From Bacteroidota bacterium (GTDB lineage: Bacteria > Bacteroidota > Ignavibacteria > SZUA-365), in contig JAGTUZ010000237.1 in NCBI GenBank assembly GCA_018224415.1, positions 1 to 25,726 on the forward strand: 25,726 nt of DNA, read 5' to 3'. Below are positions 1 to 8,662 of this stretch, one piece after another. Within the stretch, counting starts at the first letter, position 1. Each line of letters opens with the position of its first letter. The notes below the pieces were generated by a model. That model was given only the letters and a program-made list of their open reading frames with translations, was not told the DNA's origin and ran no database searches. Position numbers and translations under genes: made by a program.

Positions 1-50
1 GCATCAACTCGACCTCACTCGATTTCGAGAAAGGCAAACCGTCACAATAG
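1..50 (+). CDS. possible 3' end of an upstream gene (partial)
   Basis: Reading frame 3 is open from the left edge to a TAG at 48-50 and gives a plausible hydrophilic C-terminus (INSTSLDFEKGKPSQ). It is followed eight bases later by a GC-rich hairpin. Fifteen codons are too few to identify a product, and a chance open frame is quite possible. Confidence 0.25.
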   Translation, partial: INSTSLDFEKGKPSQ

Positions 51-57
51 CAGGCTC

Positions 58-74
58 CCGGGCCTTATGCCCGG
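58..74 (+). terminator. GC-rich hairpin after the possible left-edge gene
   Basis: CCGGGC and GCCCGG form a perfect 6-bp stem with a 5-nt loop. No T-run follows, so this is at best a weak or Rho-assisted terminator. Its place just after the possible stop codon at 48-50 is the main support. Confidence 0.25.
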
Positions 75-77
75 ATT

Positions 78-117
78 CAGAGCCTCTCGTTTAGATACAG
101 AGCCTCTCGTTCAGTTT
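78..117. repeat. imperfect tandem direct repeat, 20-bp period
   Basis: The 14-mer cagagcctctcgtt occurs at 78-91 and again at 98-111, followed by diverged tails. No gene is convincing in 51-387; apart from this repeat and the promoter at 308-336 I see nothing there. Confidence 0.6.
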
Positions 118-307
118 CTGGGTCTCACATTCAAGGGATTTTTCGAACCGGCAGGGGGAACGGACCGGTCCGTGATGTGTTTTTGTTTCGTAACAAAACA
201 GCGCCTTCTCTTGTCTTTAGAAACGCTGCTCGTTTTTGAAGTTTTTTCTGAAGAGAAGGCCTTAACACATTTCAATCGAAAAAGTTGACCGATTTGCGTC
301 CTCAGGG

Positions 308-336
308 TTTACACCGAGGAAAAAATTTCATATACT
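308..336 (+). promoter_or_regulatory. sigma70-like promoter of the VWA/T9SS gene pair
   Basis: TTTACA (308-313), a 17-bp spacer and TATACT (331-336) each differ by one base from the sigma70 consensus. The predicted start of transcription near 343 leaves a leader of about 45 nt before the ATG at 388. No strong Shine-Dalgarno lies ahead of that ATG, which is usual in Bacteroidota. The call rests on consensus match and position only. Confidence 0.45.
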
Positions 337-387
337 AACCTGACGCGATCCGGAAACACTGAATGCATCACCTGTCCGGGCTTGTAC

Positions 388-3300
388 ATGGTAATACGAT
401 ACGTATTTGCTTTCCTCGTTGCCTGCGCCCTGGTTCTTCCCGCGAATGCCCAACCCACGCTTGTCTTCAAGCGCGTTGAAGTCATGTATCCAAAGGTACG
501 ACTGGCATTCAAGGTCACCTGTGGGGGAACCTTCCGCAACGACATTCAACCCGAGAATTACGAAGTCTACGAGAACGGCCTCAAGGTGAAGGACGCGACA
601 CTGTGGTGTGCTCCCGAACCTGAATGCTGCGTTTCGGTCGCCCTGGTCTTCGACCGTTCGGGCAGCATGGAAGGGGAAAAGATCGAAAACGTGAAAGTTG
701 GCGGACGCGCCTTTGTCAATTCGATGAACACCGACGGCATCCCTTGCGATGAGGCGGCGATTGTCACGTTCAACGACACCTTGCGATTGCCGGTGAGCAT
801 GACCACCAATAAACCGCAACTGATGAACGCCATCGACGGCATGTACGCAGCCGGGTGGACCGCGGTATGGGACGCCGTCGGTCTCGGTATCACCGAACTG
901 GCGCGCAACGGCAGGCATCACTGCAGGGCGGTTGTGGTTCTGACCGACGGCGTCGACAATCGCAGCATGCACACGGTGCACAGTCTCGTTCAATACGCAT
1001 TGTCCGAAAACATAAAAGTCTACACGATCGGGTATGGCGTGCCTCCGGTCCATCCCGCCGGTCAGGAACTTTCCTACCTCGCGGCCGCGACCGGTGGCGA
1101 ATACTACTACAGCGCCACAGGCGAAGACCTCGCGCAGATCTATGCAAACATCAAGCAGTCGGTCAAGGACGCCTACCAGGAATGCCTGATCGAATACGAA
1201 TCCGGCTGTCCCGACGGATCGCAGCGCACGGTCGAGTTGGTGCTGAAGGATTTCTGTGGCGGTTCGGCGGCACAGACACGCACCTACATCGCTCCGTATG
1301 ACCGGTCGCAGTTCCAGAAAATCAGTCTGCGCATCGGAGACGCAGAGATCGGTTCTACCAAGGAGTTCATCGTCCCGATCACGCTCGAAACCCCGGTGAA
1401 CGCCATCTTCGGATCATGCAGCTTCCAGATCGGCTTCGACCGCAACATCATGTCGTTCATCCGTGTCTCCACCGACGGCACTCTGCTGGAAGGCAGACCG
1501 ATCAATGTACAGACGCTCGGCGCCAGCGCAACCGTACAGGTGCTCGAGAACATGGAATTGAACACCGCCGGCGACGTCATGTGTTACCTGCATTTCCGTG
1601 CTGGTGATGTCGCGCAGAGTGTCTACCGCTATATCGAACTGATCAACTGGACTTTCGACGCCTACTGCCTCGAGCCGCAAACCCGGAATGGGTTTGTACA
1701 GATCAATCCACGCGAGCCCGAGATTACCTGCCAGATCGACGCCCCTGGCTCGCTCACCTGGAACGACGATGAAAAACGCTACGAGCCGAATCCTTTCAAC
1801 GTCAGCGTCTCCGTGCTGAACACCGGCACGAAAGAAGCCTTCAACGTCAACGCAACGATCATTACCGATCCGTCGGTGGTGCAGCTTGTCACTCCCACCT
1901 CACCATCACAGCTGGTCTCCCCACGCATCATTCCACCAGGAGGCATGGCCACGGCGCAGTGGACCCTGGTGGCCACCAAGCAGGAAGATCTCGATTCCAT
2001 TCCCATCTATATCTCCATCCAGGCGGACAATCACCCCAACATAGCCTGCTGGCAACGCATCGTTGTCGACCCGGCGTTGAGTTCCGCCATCGCCTGCGAG
2101 ATCGAGGCACCCGACACGATCTATTTCCGTGAGCAGTATTACGAACCCGAGGAATTCGACATCCTCGTCCGCGCCCACAACGTCGGCAGCGGACAGACGA
2201 AGGATGTACGCGCACAGCTCCTGCAGGACACCCGGTTTACCATCGTTCCGCCGGCGTACAAGGAAATGGCGGACGTGCTGCTTGCCGGCGCATCGGTGGA
2301 AACATCCTTCCGCGTGCGCATCCATCCGCGCGATACCGACGGATATGACACCGTGCGGGTGAACGTCCAGGGCGACGATACCAACCCGGCCTGGTGCCAG
2401 CATCCGATCTGGGTGCAGCGCGTGCGCGTGCCCGAGTTCACACTCACATGCAGCACACCCGATGACAGCCTCGTGTTCAGCGACGCGACCTACGAGTATG
2501 AACCCAACCCGTTCACCGTCACAACCGTCGCAACCAATATCGGCGAGACCTACGCCGAGGATTGCCAGCTGATGTTCGTTGGTCCTCCACGCTTCACTCC
2601 CGTGGGCAGCAACCTGCGTCCTGAAGGAACCATGCAGATCGGCGACACGCGCAGCGAGCAGTGGAGCATCCGCGCCCTGCCGCGAACCGTTGCGGCATGG
2701 GATACGCTGGTGTTCCAGGTGATCGGACGCGGCGGACTCGGCAAGCAGCTCGTGCTCGCCGAATGCCGGCTTCCCGTCTTCGTACCGGCGGTACGCAAAC
2801 CGGAGTATCAACTCTTTTGTTCGGCACCCGACTCGCTGCACTTCTCCGACAACAGTTATCAGCCCGATCCCTTCGCGTTCAGTATGCGCATCACCAACGC
2901 CGGCAATGCAACCGGACGCGGACTCTCACCGACCATCATTCCGCCGCCCTCGGTACGACTGGCGGACGGTGAGGTCGCGGAACGCCGCGTACCGGCGCTC
3001 GTTCCGGGAGAGAGTGTAGACCTGACCTGGCTGCTGTCGCCCGAACCGCGTTCATATGACGCGGACTTCCGCATCTGCGCCCGTGTTGTCGATTCCATCG
3101 GACTGAGCGAGGAATGCTGCGACGACGTGTTCATCCCCAAAACAGAGAATCCCGTTCTCTCCACCGCATGCTTCTCCATCGATACGCTGTATCTCGACAG
3201 CCAGACAGGCCGTTACCTCGGCAATCCCTTCGAGGTGACGCTCGACCTGTCAAATACTGGCATCGGTATGGCCGAGAACGTGCGTGTTTCCATTGCGGTG

Positions 3301-4593
3301 CTCGGCTCGTTCATGCAGGTGCTCGACGCGAGCGAGCGCATTGTCGAAAGTCTGGACGCCGGCGCCTCGCGACGACTCTCATGGATGGTCGAAGCCCTGC
3401 GCCGCGATGCCCCCGCCGATATTCCCATTGTGTTCACTGTCACGTCCGACAACCATCCACCGGTGGATTGCCAGGTCGTTGTTCACGTCCCTGCCATGCA
3501 GGCACCGGTACTCGAGACCGTATGCTCATCCCTTCCGGAAGATTCCCTCTTCTTCGATTGGGAAACCGGCGCCTTCGAGTATCCCGAATGCACGCTGACG
3601 TTTACTGTCACGAATACCGGCGTGGTCAATGCGCTCAATGTCACTGCACTGCTGGTGCTGCCGTCCGGAGTCGTGCTTGCGACTGGGGAAGGGACGCTCA
3701 AGCCCGTGTTGCCTTCCGTGCTCGCACCGGGTGAAAGCGGTACCGTTACATGGAAATTCCGGGCGATGCGTTCGGACGAAGACATGAATCGATCCTTCCG
3801 TTTTGTCGCACGTGCGGACAACGCCGAAGACGCCGAATGCGTTGACAGTCTGTTCATTCAGGGTTCACCGAAACATGTCATTCTGTCTTTCCCCGAGTAC
3901 ACATTGCTGCGCTACGGTGAGAAACAGGACATCCCGGTGTATATCGATCGCACCATCGGCAAGGACCTTTCGGAATATGTGCTGCAGTTCTACTACGACT
4001 CACGAATGCTCAATATTCTCGGCATCAGCAACGCCGGCACATTGACCGGTATTGGTTGGGTCGGCGCGAAACTGAAACCTCTGGGCGACGGCCACCTCGA
4101 GATTTCAGACTACACAACCGGTACACCGCTCGCCCGAGATTCCGGGATACTCGTCAAACTGCAGGTTGAAGGCGTGTTCAACGAAAGCGAAGGAGCCGCG
4201 GATTTCGGTGAGTCCTTCGTCAATATTGATTCCACGACTTCCCTCCTGAATCGCGGAGAGATCCGGCTCGGTACCATTCCCGGCCGCGTCATCGCCACGA
4301 ATCAATGTCTCGAGCCTCTCGTCGCTACCGAACGCTACGTGCTCAGGCAGAACATGCCGAACCCGTTCAACCCCGAGACCACCATCGAGTTCATCCTTCC
4401 ACAGGATGACCATATCCGTCTGGTTGTGTTCGACCGTCACGGAAGGGAGGTCGCGGTACTCGCCGATGGTCCGCATCCCGCCGGCAGCCATCTCGTCCGT
4501 TTCTCCGGCGATGATCTGCCTTCAGGCATGTATTTCTACCGGCTTGAGGCCGCCAACGCCCTTGAAGTCCGCAAGATGATTCTTTCGCGATAA
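388..4593 (+). CDS. giant secreted VWA-domain repeat protein with T9SS sorting tail
   Basis: A predicted exported surface or extracellular protein of about 1401 residues. I chose the ATG at 388 over the in-frame TTG at 382 because the signal peptide then begins MVIRYVFAFL and ends ANA|Q near residue 21. A von Willebrand A domain spans about residues 80-260 with an intact metal (MIDAS) site: D89-x-S91-x-S93, T158 and D187 of LTDG. A cohesin-like beta-sandwich follows (about 312-420). Then come six tandem modules of about 120 residues (about 449-1160), each opening and closing with a cysteine and carrying an NPF-like motif and an N-x-G turn. A second cohesin-like domain follows, then a T9SS type A tail with MPNPFNPETTIEF and LPSGMYFYRL. 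Adhesion or protein-protein binding is likely, but the ligand is unknown. The next gene starts 4 nt downstream, so the two are probably cotranscribed. Confidence 0.88.
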   Translation: MVIRYVFAFLVACALVLPANAQPTLVFKRVEVMYPKVRLAFKVTCGGTFRNDIQPENYEVYENGLKVKDATLWCAPEPECCVSVALVFDRSGSMEGEKIENVKVGGRAFVNSMNTDGIPCDEAAIVTFNDTLRLPVSMTTNKPQLMNAIDGMYAAGWTAVWDAVGLGITELARNGRHHCRAVVVLTDGVDNRSMHTVHSLVQYALSENIKVYTIGYGVPPVHPAGQELSYLAAATGGEYYYSATGEDLAQIYANIKQSVKDAYQECLIEYESGCPDGSQRTVELVLKDFCGGSAAQTRTYIAPYDRSQFQKISLRIGDAEIGSTKEFIVPITLETPVNAIFGSCSFQIGFDRNIMSFIRVSTDGTLLEGRPINVQTLGASATVQVLENMELNTAGDVMCYLHFRAGDVAQSVYRYIELINWTFDAYCLEPQTRNGFVQINPREPEITCQIDAPGSLTWNDDEKRYEPNPFNVSVSVLNTGTKEAFNVNATIITDPSVVQLVTPTSPSQLVSPRIIPPGGMATAQWTLVATKQEDLDSIPIYISIQADNHPNIACWQRIVVDPALSSAIACEIEAPDTIYFREQYYEPEEFDILVRAHNVGSGQTKDVRAQLLQDTRFTIVPPAYKEMADVLLAGASVETSFRVRIHPRDTDGYDTVRVNVQGDDTNPAWCQHPIWVQRVRVPEFTLTCSTPDDSLVFSDATYEYEPNPFTVTTVATNIGETYAEDCQLMFVGPPRFTPVGSNLRPEGTMQIGDTRSEQWSIRALPRTVAAWDTLVFQVIGRGGLGKQLVLAECRLPVFVPAVRKPEYQLFCSAPDSLHFSDNSYQPDPFAFSMRITNAGNATGRGLSPTIIPPPSVRLADGEVAERRVPALVPGESVDLTWLLSPEPRSYDADFRICARVVDSIGLSEECCDDVFIPKTENPVLSTACFSIDTLYLDSQTGRYLGNPFEVTLDLSNTGIGMAENVRVSIAVLGSFMQVLDASERIVESLDAGASRRLSWMVEALRRDAPADIPIVFTVTSDNHPPVDCQVVVHVPAMQAPVLETVCSSLPEDSLFFDWETGAFEYPECTLTFTVTNTGVVNALNVTALLVLPSGVVLATGEGTLKPVLPSVLAPGESGTVTWKFRAMRSDEDMNRSFRFVARADNAEDAECVDSLFIQGSPKHVILSFPEYTLLRYGEKQDIPVYIDRTIGKDLSEYVLQFYYDSRMLNILGISNAGTLTGIGWVGAKLKPLGDGHLEISDYTTGTPLARDSGILVKLQVEGVFNESEGAADFGESFVNIDSTTSLLNRGEIRLGTIPGRVIATNQCLEPLVATERYVLRQNMPNPFNPETTIEFILPQDDHIRLVVFDRHGREVAVLADGPHPAGSHLVRFSGDDLPSGMYFYRLEAANALEVRKMILSR

Positions 4594-4597
4594 TTGC

Positions 4598-7222
4598 ATG
4601 GTGCGCATGGTTCACTCCGTACCTGTTCTCCTCGCCAGGACCTTCCCGGTCCTTGCGCTGTTCTTCCTCGCCACGATCTCCCTTGTCGCGCAGACAGCGG
4701 ATCGGAGCATGCGCTGCGATGTGTTCGGTCCGGACTCGGTGTTTTTTGACAAGGTGGATTTCAATCGCTACCTCCCGGGCACGTTCACCATCGATCTGAA
4801 GGTTGTGCACAACGGTTCCGCCGCCATCGATTCCGTTGTTGCCTTTCCGCGCTCCAACCAGCGGTTCACGGTCATTGCGCCCGCCAGTCGCCTGCTCACC
4901 GCACGCATGCAGCCGGGCGACACGCTGCAAACGGATTTCACCCTCCAGGTCAATCCCCGCAGCGAAAGTGGTCTCGACACCATCACCGTTGCCGTGTCAG
5001 GAAAGGAGGGAGCGCGCACGGAGCGTTCATGGATCATCTGGGTGGAAAAGGAATACCGTCCGGTCAACGAAGTGCTCTGCCCTGATCCCGGCAACATCAC
5101 GGTGGCGTTCATCGATACGCTGAACGCGTATGTGGCGACGCCGATGGTGTTTCCGGTTTCCGTCATCAACCGCGGCGACGCCCCGTCGAAGGAGACCCGC
5201 CTGTTTTATGTCGCCACCGGCGGAGTTTCCCCCGCACTGGGACAGGAACTCGTTCTGGATCTCGGGACGATCGCGCCGGGCGAACGCGTCGACCGTGTCT
5301 TCCTGATCGACGCGGTTCGTCGGAACAATGACACAACGGTATTTCCTGCATTCAAGGCACAGGGGAGAGGTGGCCTGGGCGATCGTCTGTACGACACACT
5401 CTGCAGCTACACGCTCGACATTCCGCCTGTACGCGAGGTGTTTTTCGAACTCGAATGTGAAAGCGATCCGCAGATCCGTTTCGTAGACGGCAAGTACATT
5501 CCGAATCCGTTTTCCTGGGATGTACGCGTGCGCAACAGCGGAAACAGCCGGGCGAAAAACGTGCGCGCGGTGATTTCACTGCCTGTCGCCTACGTACTCG
5601 AAGGCGGCAGCAATGAACTCTTCATCGGCGACCTGGCACCCGGAGAGGAGCGCGCGTTTTCATGGACCGTTCGTGCCCGTCCCGTCTCCGTGGCTGACAG
5701 CAGCGAGATCTGTGTGCGTGTTTTCGATTCTTTCAATCGCACCGCAGTGTGCTGTGACAGCCTCATCCTGCCCGCGTCCCGCGCACCCGACCTCCTCGCC
5801 TCCTGCCTGGTCGTGCCCGATACTGTCCGCGTTGATCCGCAGACCGGCCTGTATCAGCCGGCTGCATTCACTGTCGATGTCGACGTGCAAAATCTCGGCA
5901 GTGACGGTGCGGACTCTGTCTGGGCAGAAATCATCATCGCGGATCCAGATATCCGTTTTATGCTGCCGACCGGCGCGCGTCAACACGTGGCCGATCGTCT
6001 CGAGGCATCCGATGTGGCTCGTGTGCAATGGCGCCTCGCCCCGCTGCCTGTTGCCCTCCCACGCGATCTTATTCTGCAGGTGCGCGTGACGTCACGGAAC
6101 AGCGCAACCGCGACGACCTCCTGTTCCGTTTACATTCATGCCGCGCTGGCACCGGAACTCGCGTGCGAGGCCAGCACCATCCCCGACGACACGCTGCACT
6201 TCAGCACGGCGACACTGCTGCACGACGAACTGTGGTTCACCGCGACAGTACACAACAGGGGCAGCATCGCCGCGCGCGATCTGCAGGCGACCATCCTGCT
6301 TCCTCCGGATATCAGCATTCGTGCCCAGGAGTCTGCGGTACTGTACCGCACGGATCCGCTTGAGGTGGATTCCTCGTGGACCGTTCGCTGGCGGCTTCTT
6401 CCCGTAAAGAAACGTGAAGGGTCACTCGACACCATCCGCGTCGAGTTCCGTTCCGCCGGACTGACCACCTATTGCGGTGACTGGATCTTCATCATCGGCA
6501 TTCCGCCTGTCACGGTCTTCACCATACCCCGCGACGTCGTCGAGCGTTACAATCGCGAATTCACGATGCCCATTCTCGTCGATGAATCCGAGAACAAGGA
6601 CATCCACGAAATCGAACTCTTTGTCACCTATGACGAAACCAAGATCGATTTTCTCGCCTGGGAGACCGACGGCACGCTGCTCGAACAGGGCTGGACCATC
6701 GGTGCGCGTGGTGGGGACGGTCGCATTTCCTTCCGCGCCTTCAACGACACCGCCAGCCTGCAGGGCATCGGCGAACTGATACGCATGCGCTATCGTGTAC
6801 GCTTCGGTGACGGCGCGGACATTCTAAACGTGTCTTCCTCGCCACTGGAGTTTGATTCGCTTTCGAGCAGCGTGAACCGCGGCGGTATTCTCGCACGCTA
6901 TTACAACGGTGACGTGGTGGTCAGCGGCGACTGTCTATATCCGCTGAAGGCCACGCGAAACTATGTGAGCCTCCGCAACGCCCCCAACCCGTTCAATCCT
7001 TCGACGCAATTGCAGCTCGTGCTCCCGTACGATGGACATGTTTCGATCGTGGTGCATGACGCCCTCGGACGACAGGTTGCCCACCCGCAGGACGGAGTAC
7101 TCCGACAAGGGTCACATCACATTCTGTTCGACGGAAGCGATCTTCCGAGCGGTCCGTATCACGCCATCCTGCGTATTGACGGAGGAGTTGCCACGATACA
7201 CCGCATGCTCCTTCTCCGTTGA
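4598..7222 (+). CDS. secreted repeat protein with T9SS sorting tail, paralogue of the upstream gene
   Basis: An 874-residue exported protein with a signal peptide (about 1-32, hydrophobic core FPVLALFFLATISLVAQ). It lacks a VWA domain but carries about five modules of the same cysteine-bracketed type as its neighbour, with N-x-G turns near residues 60, 180, 305, 425 and 545. A cohesin-like domain follows (about 637-780; segment FTMPILVDESENKDIHEIEL). The C-terminus is a T9SS sorting domain (APNPFNPSTQLQLVLP, then LPSGPYHAIL). The ATG lies 4 nt after the upstream stop, so translation is probably coupled. The shared modules suggest duplication of an ancestral gene, or partners in one surface assembly (inference). 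Confidence 0.87.
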   Translation: MVRMVHSVPVLLARTFPVLALFFLATISLVAQTADRSMRCDVFGPDSVFFDKVDFNRYLPGTFTIDLKVVHNGSAAIDSVVAFPRSNQRFTVIAPASRLLTARMQPGDTLQTDFTLQVNPRSESGLDTITVAVSGKEGARTERSWIIWVEKEYRPVNEVLCPDPGNITVAFIDTLNAYVATPMVFPVSVINRGDAPSKETRLFYVATGGVSPALGQELVLDLGTIAPGERVDRVFLIDAVRRNNDTTVFPAFKAQGRGGLGDRLYDTLCSYTLDIPPVREVFFELECESDPQIRFVDGKYIPNPFSWDVRVRNSGNSRAKNVRAVISLPVAYVLEGGSNELFIGDLAPGEERAFSWTVRARPVSVADSSEICVRVFDSFNRTAVCCDSLILPASRAPDLLASCLVVPDTVRVDPQTGLYQPAAFTVDVDVQNLGSDGADSVWAEIIIADPDIRFMLPTGARQHVADRLEASDVARVQWRLAPLPVALPRDLILQVRVTSRNSATATTSCSVYIHAALAPELACEASTIPDDTLHFSTATLLHDELWFTATVHNRGSIAARDLQATILLPPDISIRAQESAVLYRTDPLEVDSSWTVRWRLLPVKKREGSLDTIRVEFRSAGLTTYCGDWIFIIGIPPVTVFTIPRDVVERYNREFTMPILVDESENKDIHEIELFVTYDETKIDFLAWETDGTLLEQGWTIGARGGDGRISFRAFNDTASLQGIGELIRMRYRVRFGDGADILNVSSSPLEFDSLSSSVNRGGILARYYNGDVVVSGDCLYPLKATRNYVSLRNAPNPFNPSTQLQLVLPYDGHVSIVVHDALGRQVAHPQDGVLRQGSHHILFDGSDLPSGPYHAILRIDGGVATIHRMLLLR

Positions 7223-7243
7223 TCGACCACACACGAAGCGACC

Positions 7244-8575
7244 ATGGCATACCGAGACAACCACCGAGAGGAGAATCCATCCGTGAACGGGAAGAACGTC
7301 AGTCTCAACATGAATGTCCGCGGCCTGAAGCCGTCCGCCACCCTTGCGATCAACGAACGGAGCAACAAACTCCTGTCCGAAGGGAGAAGGATATTCAAAC
7401 TCGGTCTCGGCCAGTCACCGTTTCCCGTGCCCGACTCCGTCGTGAACACGTTGCGCAATCATGCGCATGAAAAGGATTACCTCCCGGTCAAGGGTCTGCA
7501 TGAACTCCGCGAAGCGGTTGCGGATTTTCATCGCCGCAAGGATCACATCAACGCGAGCGCGGAGGGAGTGCTCATCGGTCCGGGTTCGAAGGAGCTGATG
7601 TTCCTGCTTCAGCTCGTGTATTACGGGGAGATTCTGCTTCCGACTCCCTGCTGGGTGTCTTACGGACCACAGGCGAAGATCATCGGCCGCAATGTGCAGC
7701 TCATCCACACAACCTTCGAAGAATCCTGGCGCATCACCGCGGAGAGCCTGCGACGTTATCTCGAGAAGGAAAACGACACCTATCGTCCGCGCCTCCTCAT
7801 TCTCAACTACCCGGGCAATCCTGACGGGGACACATATTCCATGGAGGAATTGCAGGAACTGGCAGAAGCCGCCCGCGAGTATGAGATCATCCTCCTTTCG
7901 GACGAGATCTACGGACAGCTCAACCATCGCGGCGGACATTTCTCCATCGCCCGGTTTTATCCCGAAGGGACGATCATCAGTTCCGGTCTCTCGAAATGGT
8001 GTGGGGCAGGGGGGTGGCGACTGGGGACGTTCACGTTTCCAAAAACGCTCTCATGGCTGCTCGACGCCATGGCCGCGGTGGCGAGTGAAACGTTCACCTC
8101 CGTCAGCGCACCCATTCAGTATGCGGCCGTGAAGGCCTTTCGCGGGGGGCCGGATATCGAGAGTTACCTCAGCCACGCACGGCGCATCCTCCGACTGATC
8201 GGCCTGCGCTGCGCGTCCATCCTCCAGGATGCGAACATTCGTGTGCACGACCCTCGGGGCGCCTTCTACCTGTTCATCGACTTCGAACCGTTGCGCGAGG
8301 CACTCGAACGTCGCGACATTCACGGGAGCAGGGATCTGTGCGAACGTCTTCTCACGGAGACAGGAGTTGCGATCCTTCCCGGGGCTGATTTCGAGCGACC
8401 CATCGACGAACTGTCGGCCCGTCTCGCCTATGTCAATTTTGACGGAGCCCAGGCGCTTGCCGCCAGCAGGGAGATTCCCATCGACCACGAGCTGCCGGAC
8501 AGTTTCCTTGACATCCATGCCGCCAGCACGATCGAAGCGATGCAACGTATCGCCGGCTGGGCTGCGGAACAATAG
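7244..8575 (+). CDS. PLP-dependent aminotransferase class I/II (aspartate aminotransferase-like)
   Basis: A fold-type-I aminotransferase, 443 residues from the ATG. Visible hallmarks are the Schiff-base lysine K251 in SSGLSKW, the phosphate-binding R259 in GGWRLG, N192 in LNYPGNPDG, the ring-nitrogen aspartate D220 and Y223 in SDEIY, and the substrate-carboxylate arginine in SARLAYVNF near the C-terminus. It should transfer the amino group of an amino acid to a 2-oxo acid in the cytoplasm; substrate specificity cannot be read from sequence. The start is ambiguous. The ATG at 7244 has a weak ribosome site, whereas an in-frame GTG at 7283 is preceded by a strong GAGAGGAGA at 7266-7274, and would remove 13 poorly conserved-looking residues. 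The gene lies 21 nt after the secreted-protein gene and could share its transcript, though no functional link is evident. Confidence 0.88.
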   Translation: MAYRDNHREENPSVNGKNVSLNMNVRGLKPSATLAINERSNKLLSEGRRIFKLGLGQSPFPVPDSVVNTLRNHAHEKDYLPVKGLHELREAVADFHRRKDHINASAEGVLIGPGSKELMFLLQLVYYGEILLPTPCWVSYGPQAKIIGRNVQLIHTTFEESWRITAESLRRYLEKENDTYRPRLLILNYPGNPDGDTYSMEELQELAEAAREYEIILLSDEIYGQLNHRGGHFSIARFYPEGTIISSGLSKWCGAGGWRLGTFTFPKTLSWLLDAMAAVASETFTSVSAPIQYAAVKAFRGGPDIESYLSHARRILRLIGLRCASILQDANIRVHDPRGAFYLFIDFEPLREALERRDIHGSRDLCERLLTETGVAILPGADFERPIDELSARLAYVNFDGAQALAASREIPIDHELPDSFLDIHAASTIEAMQRIAGWAAEQ

Positions 8576-8608
8576 CGACCGGCAGCATACAGGATAACTC
8601 TATTCTAT

Positions 8609-8643
8609 AAAAAACGATGACGCGCACCGCGCACGTCATCGTT
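8609..8643 (-). terminator. intrinsic terminator of smc
   Basis: A perfect 10-bp stem (aacgatgacg at 613-622 of the 8 kb block, cgtcatcgtt at 8634-8643) is followed on the minus strand by a run of six T. A second small hairpin, GGGCG-aga-CGCCC (8648-8660), lies between it and the smc stop codon. Both converging transcription units end here; on the plus strand the stem lacks a T-run, so it favours the minus-strand transcript. Confidence 0.75.
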
Positions 8644-8662
8644 GTATGGGCGAGACGCCCTG

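Noticed and set aside
1906..2841. 311-codon minus-strand frame within the VWA/T9SS gene
   Set aside because: The plus-strand protein has repeated motifs and an intact signal and tail; the opposite frame has neither domain nor plausible start context.
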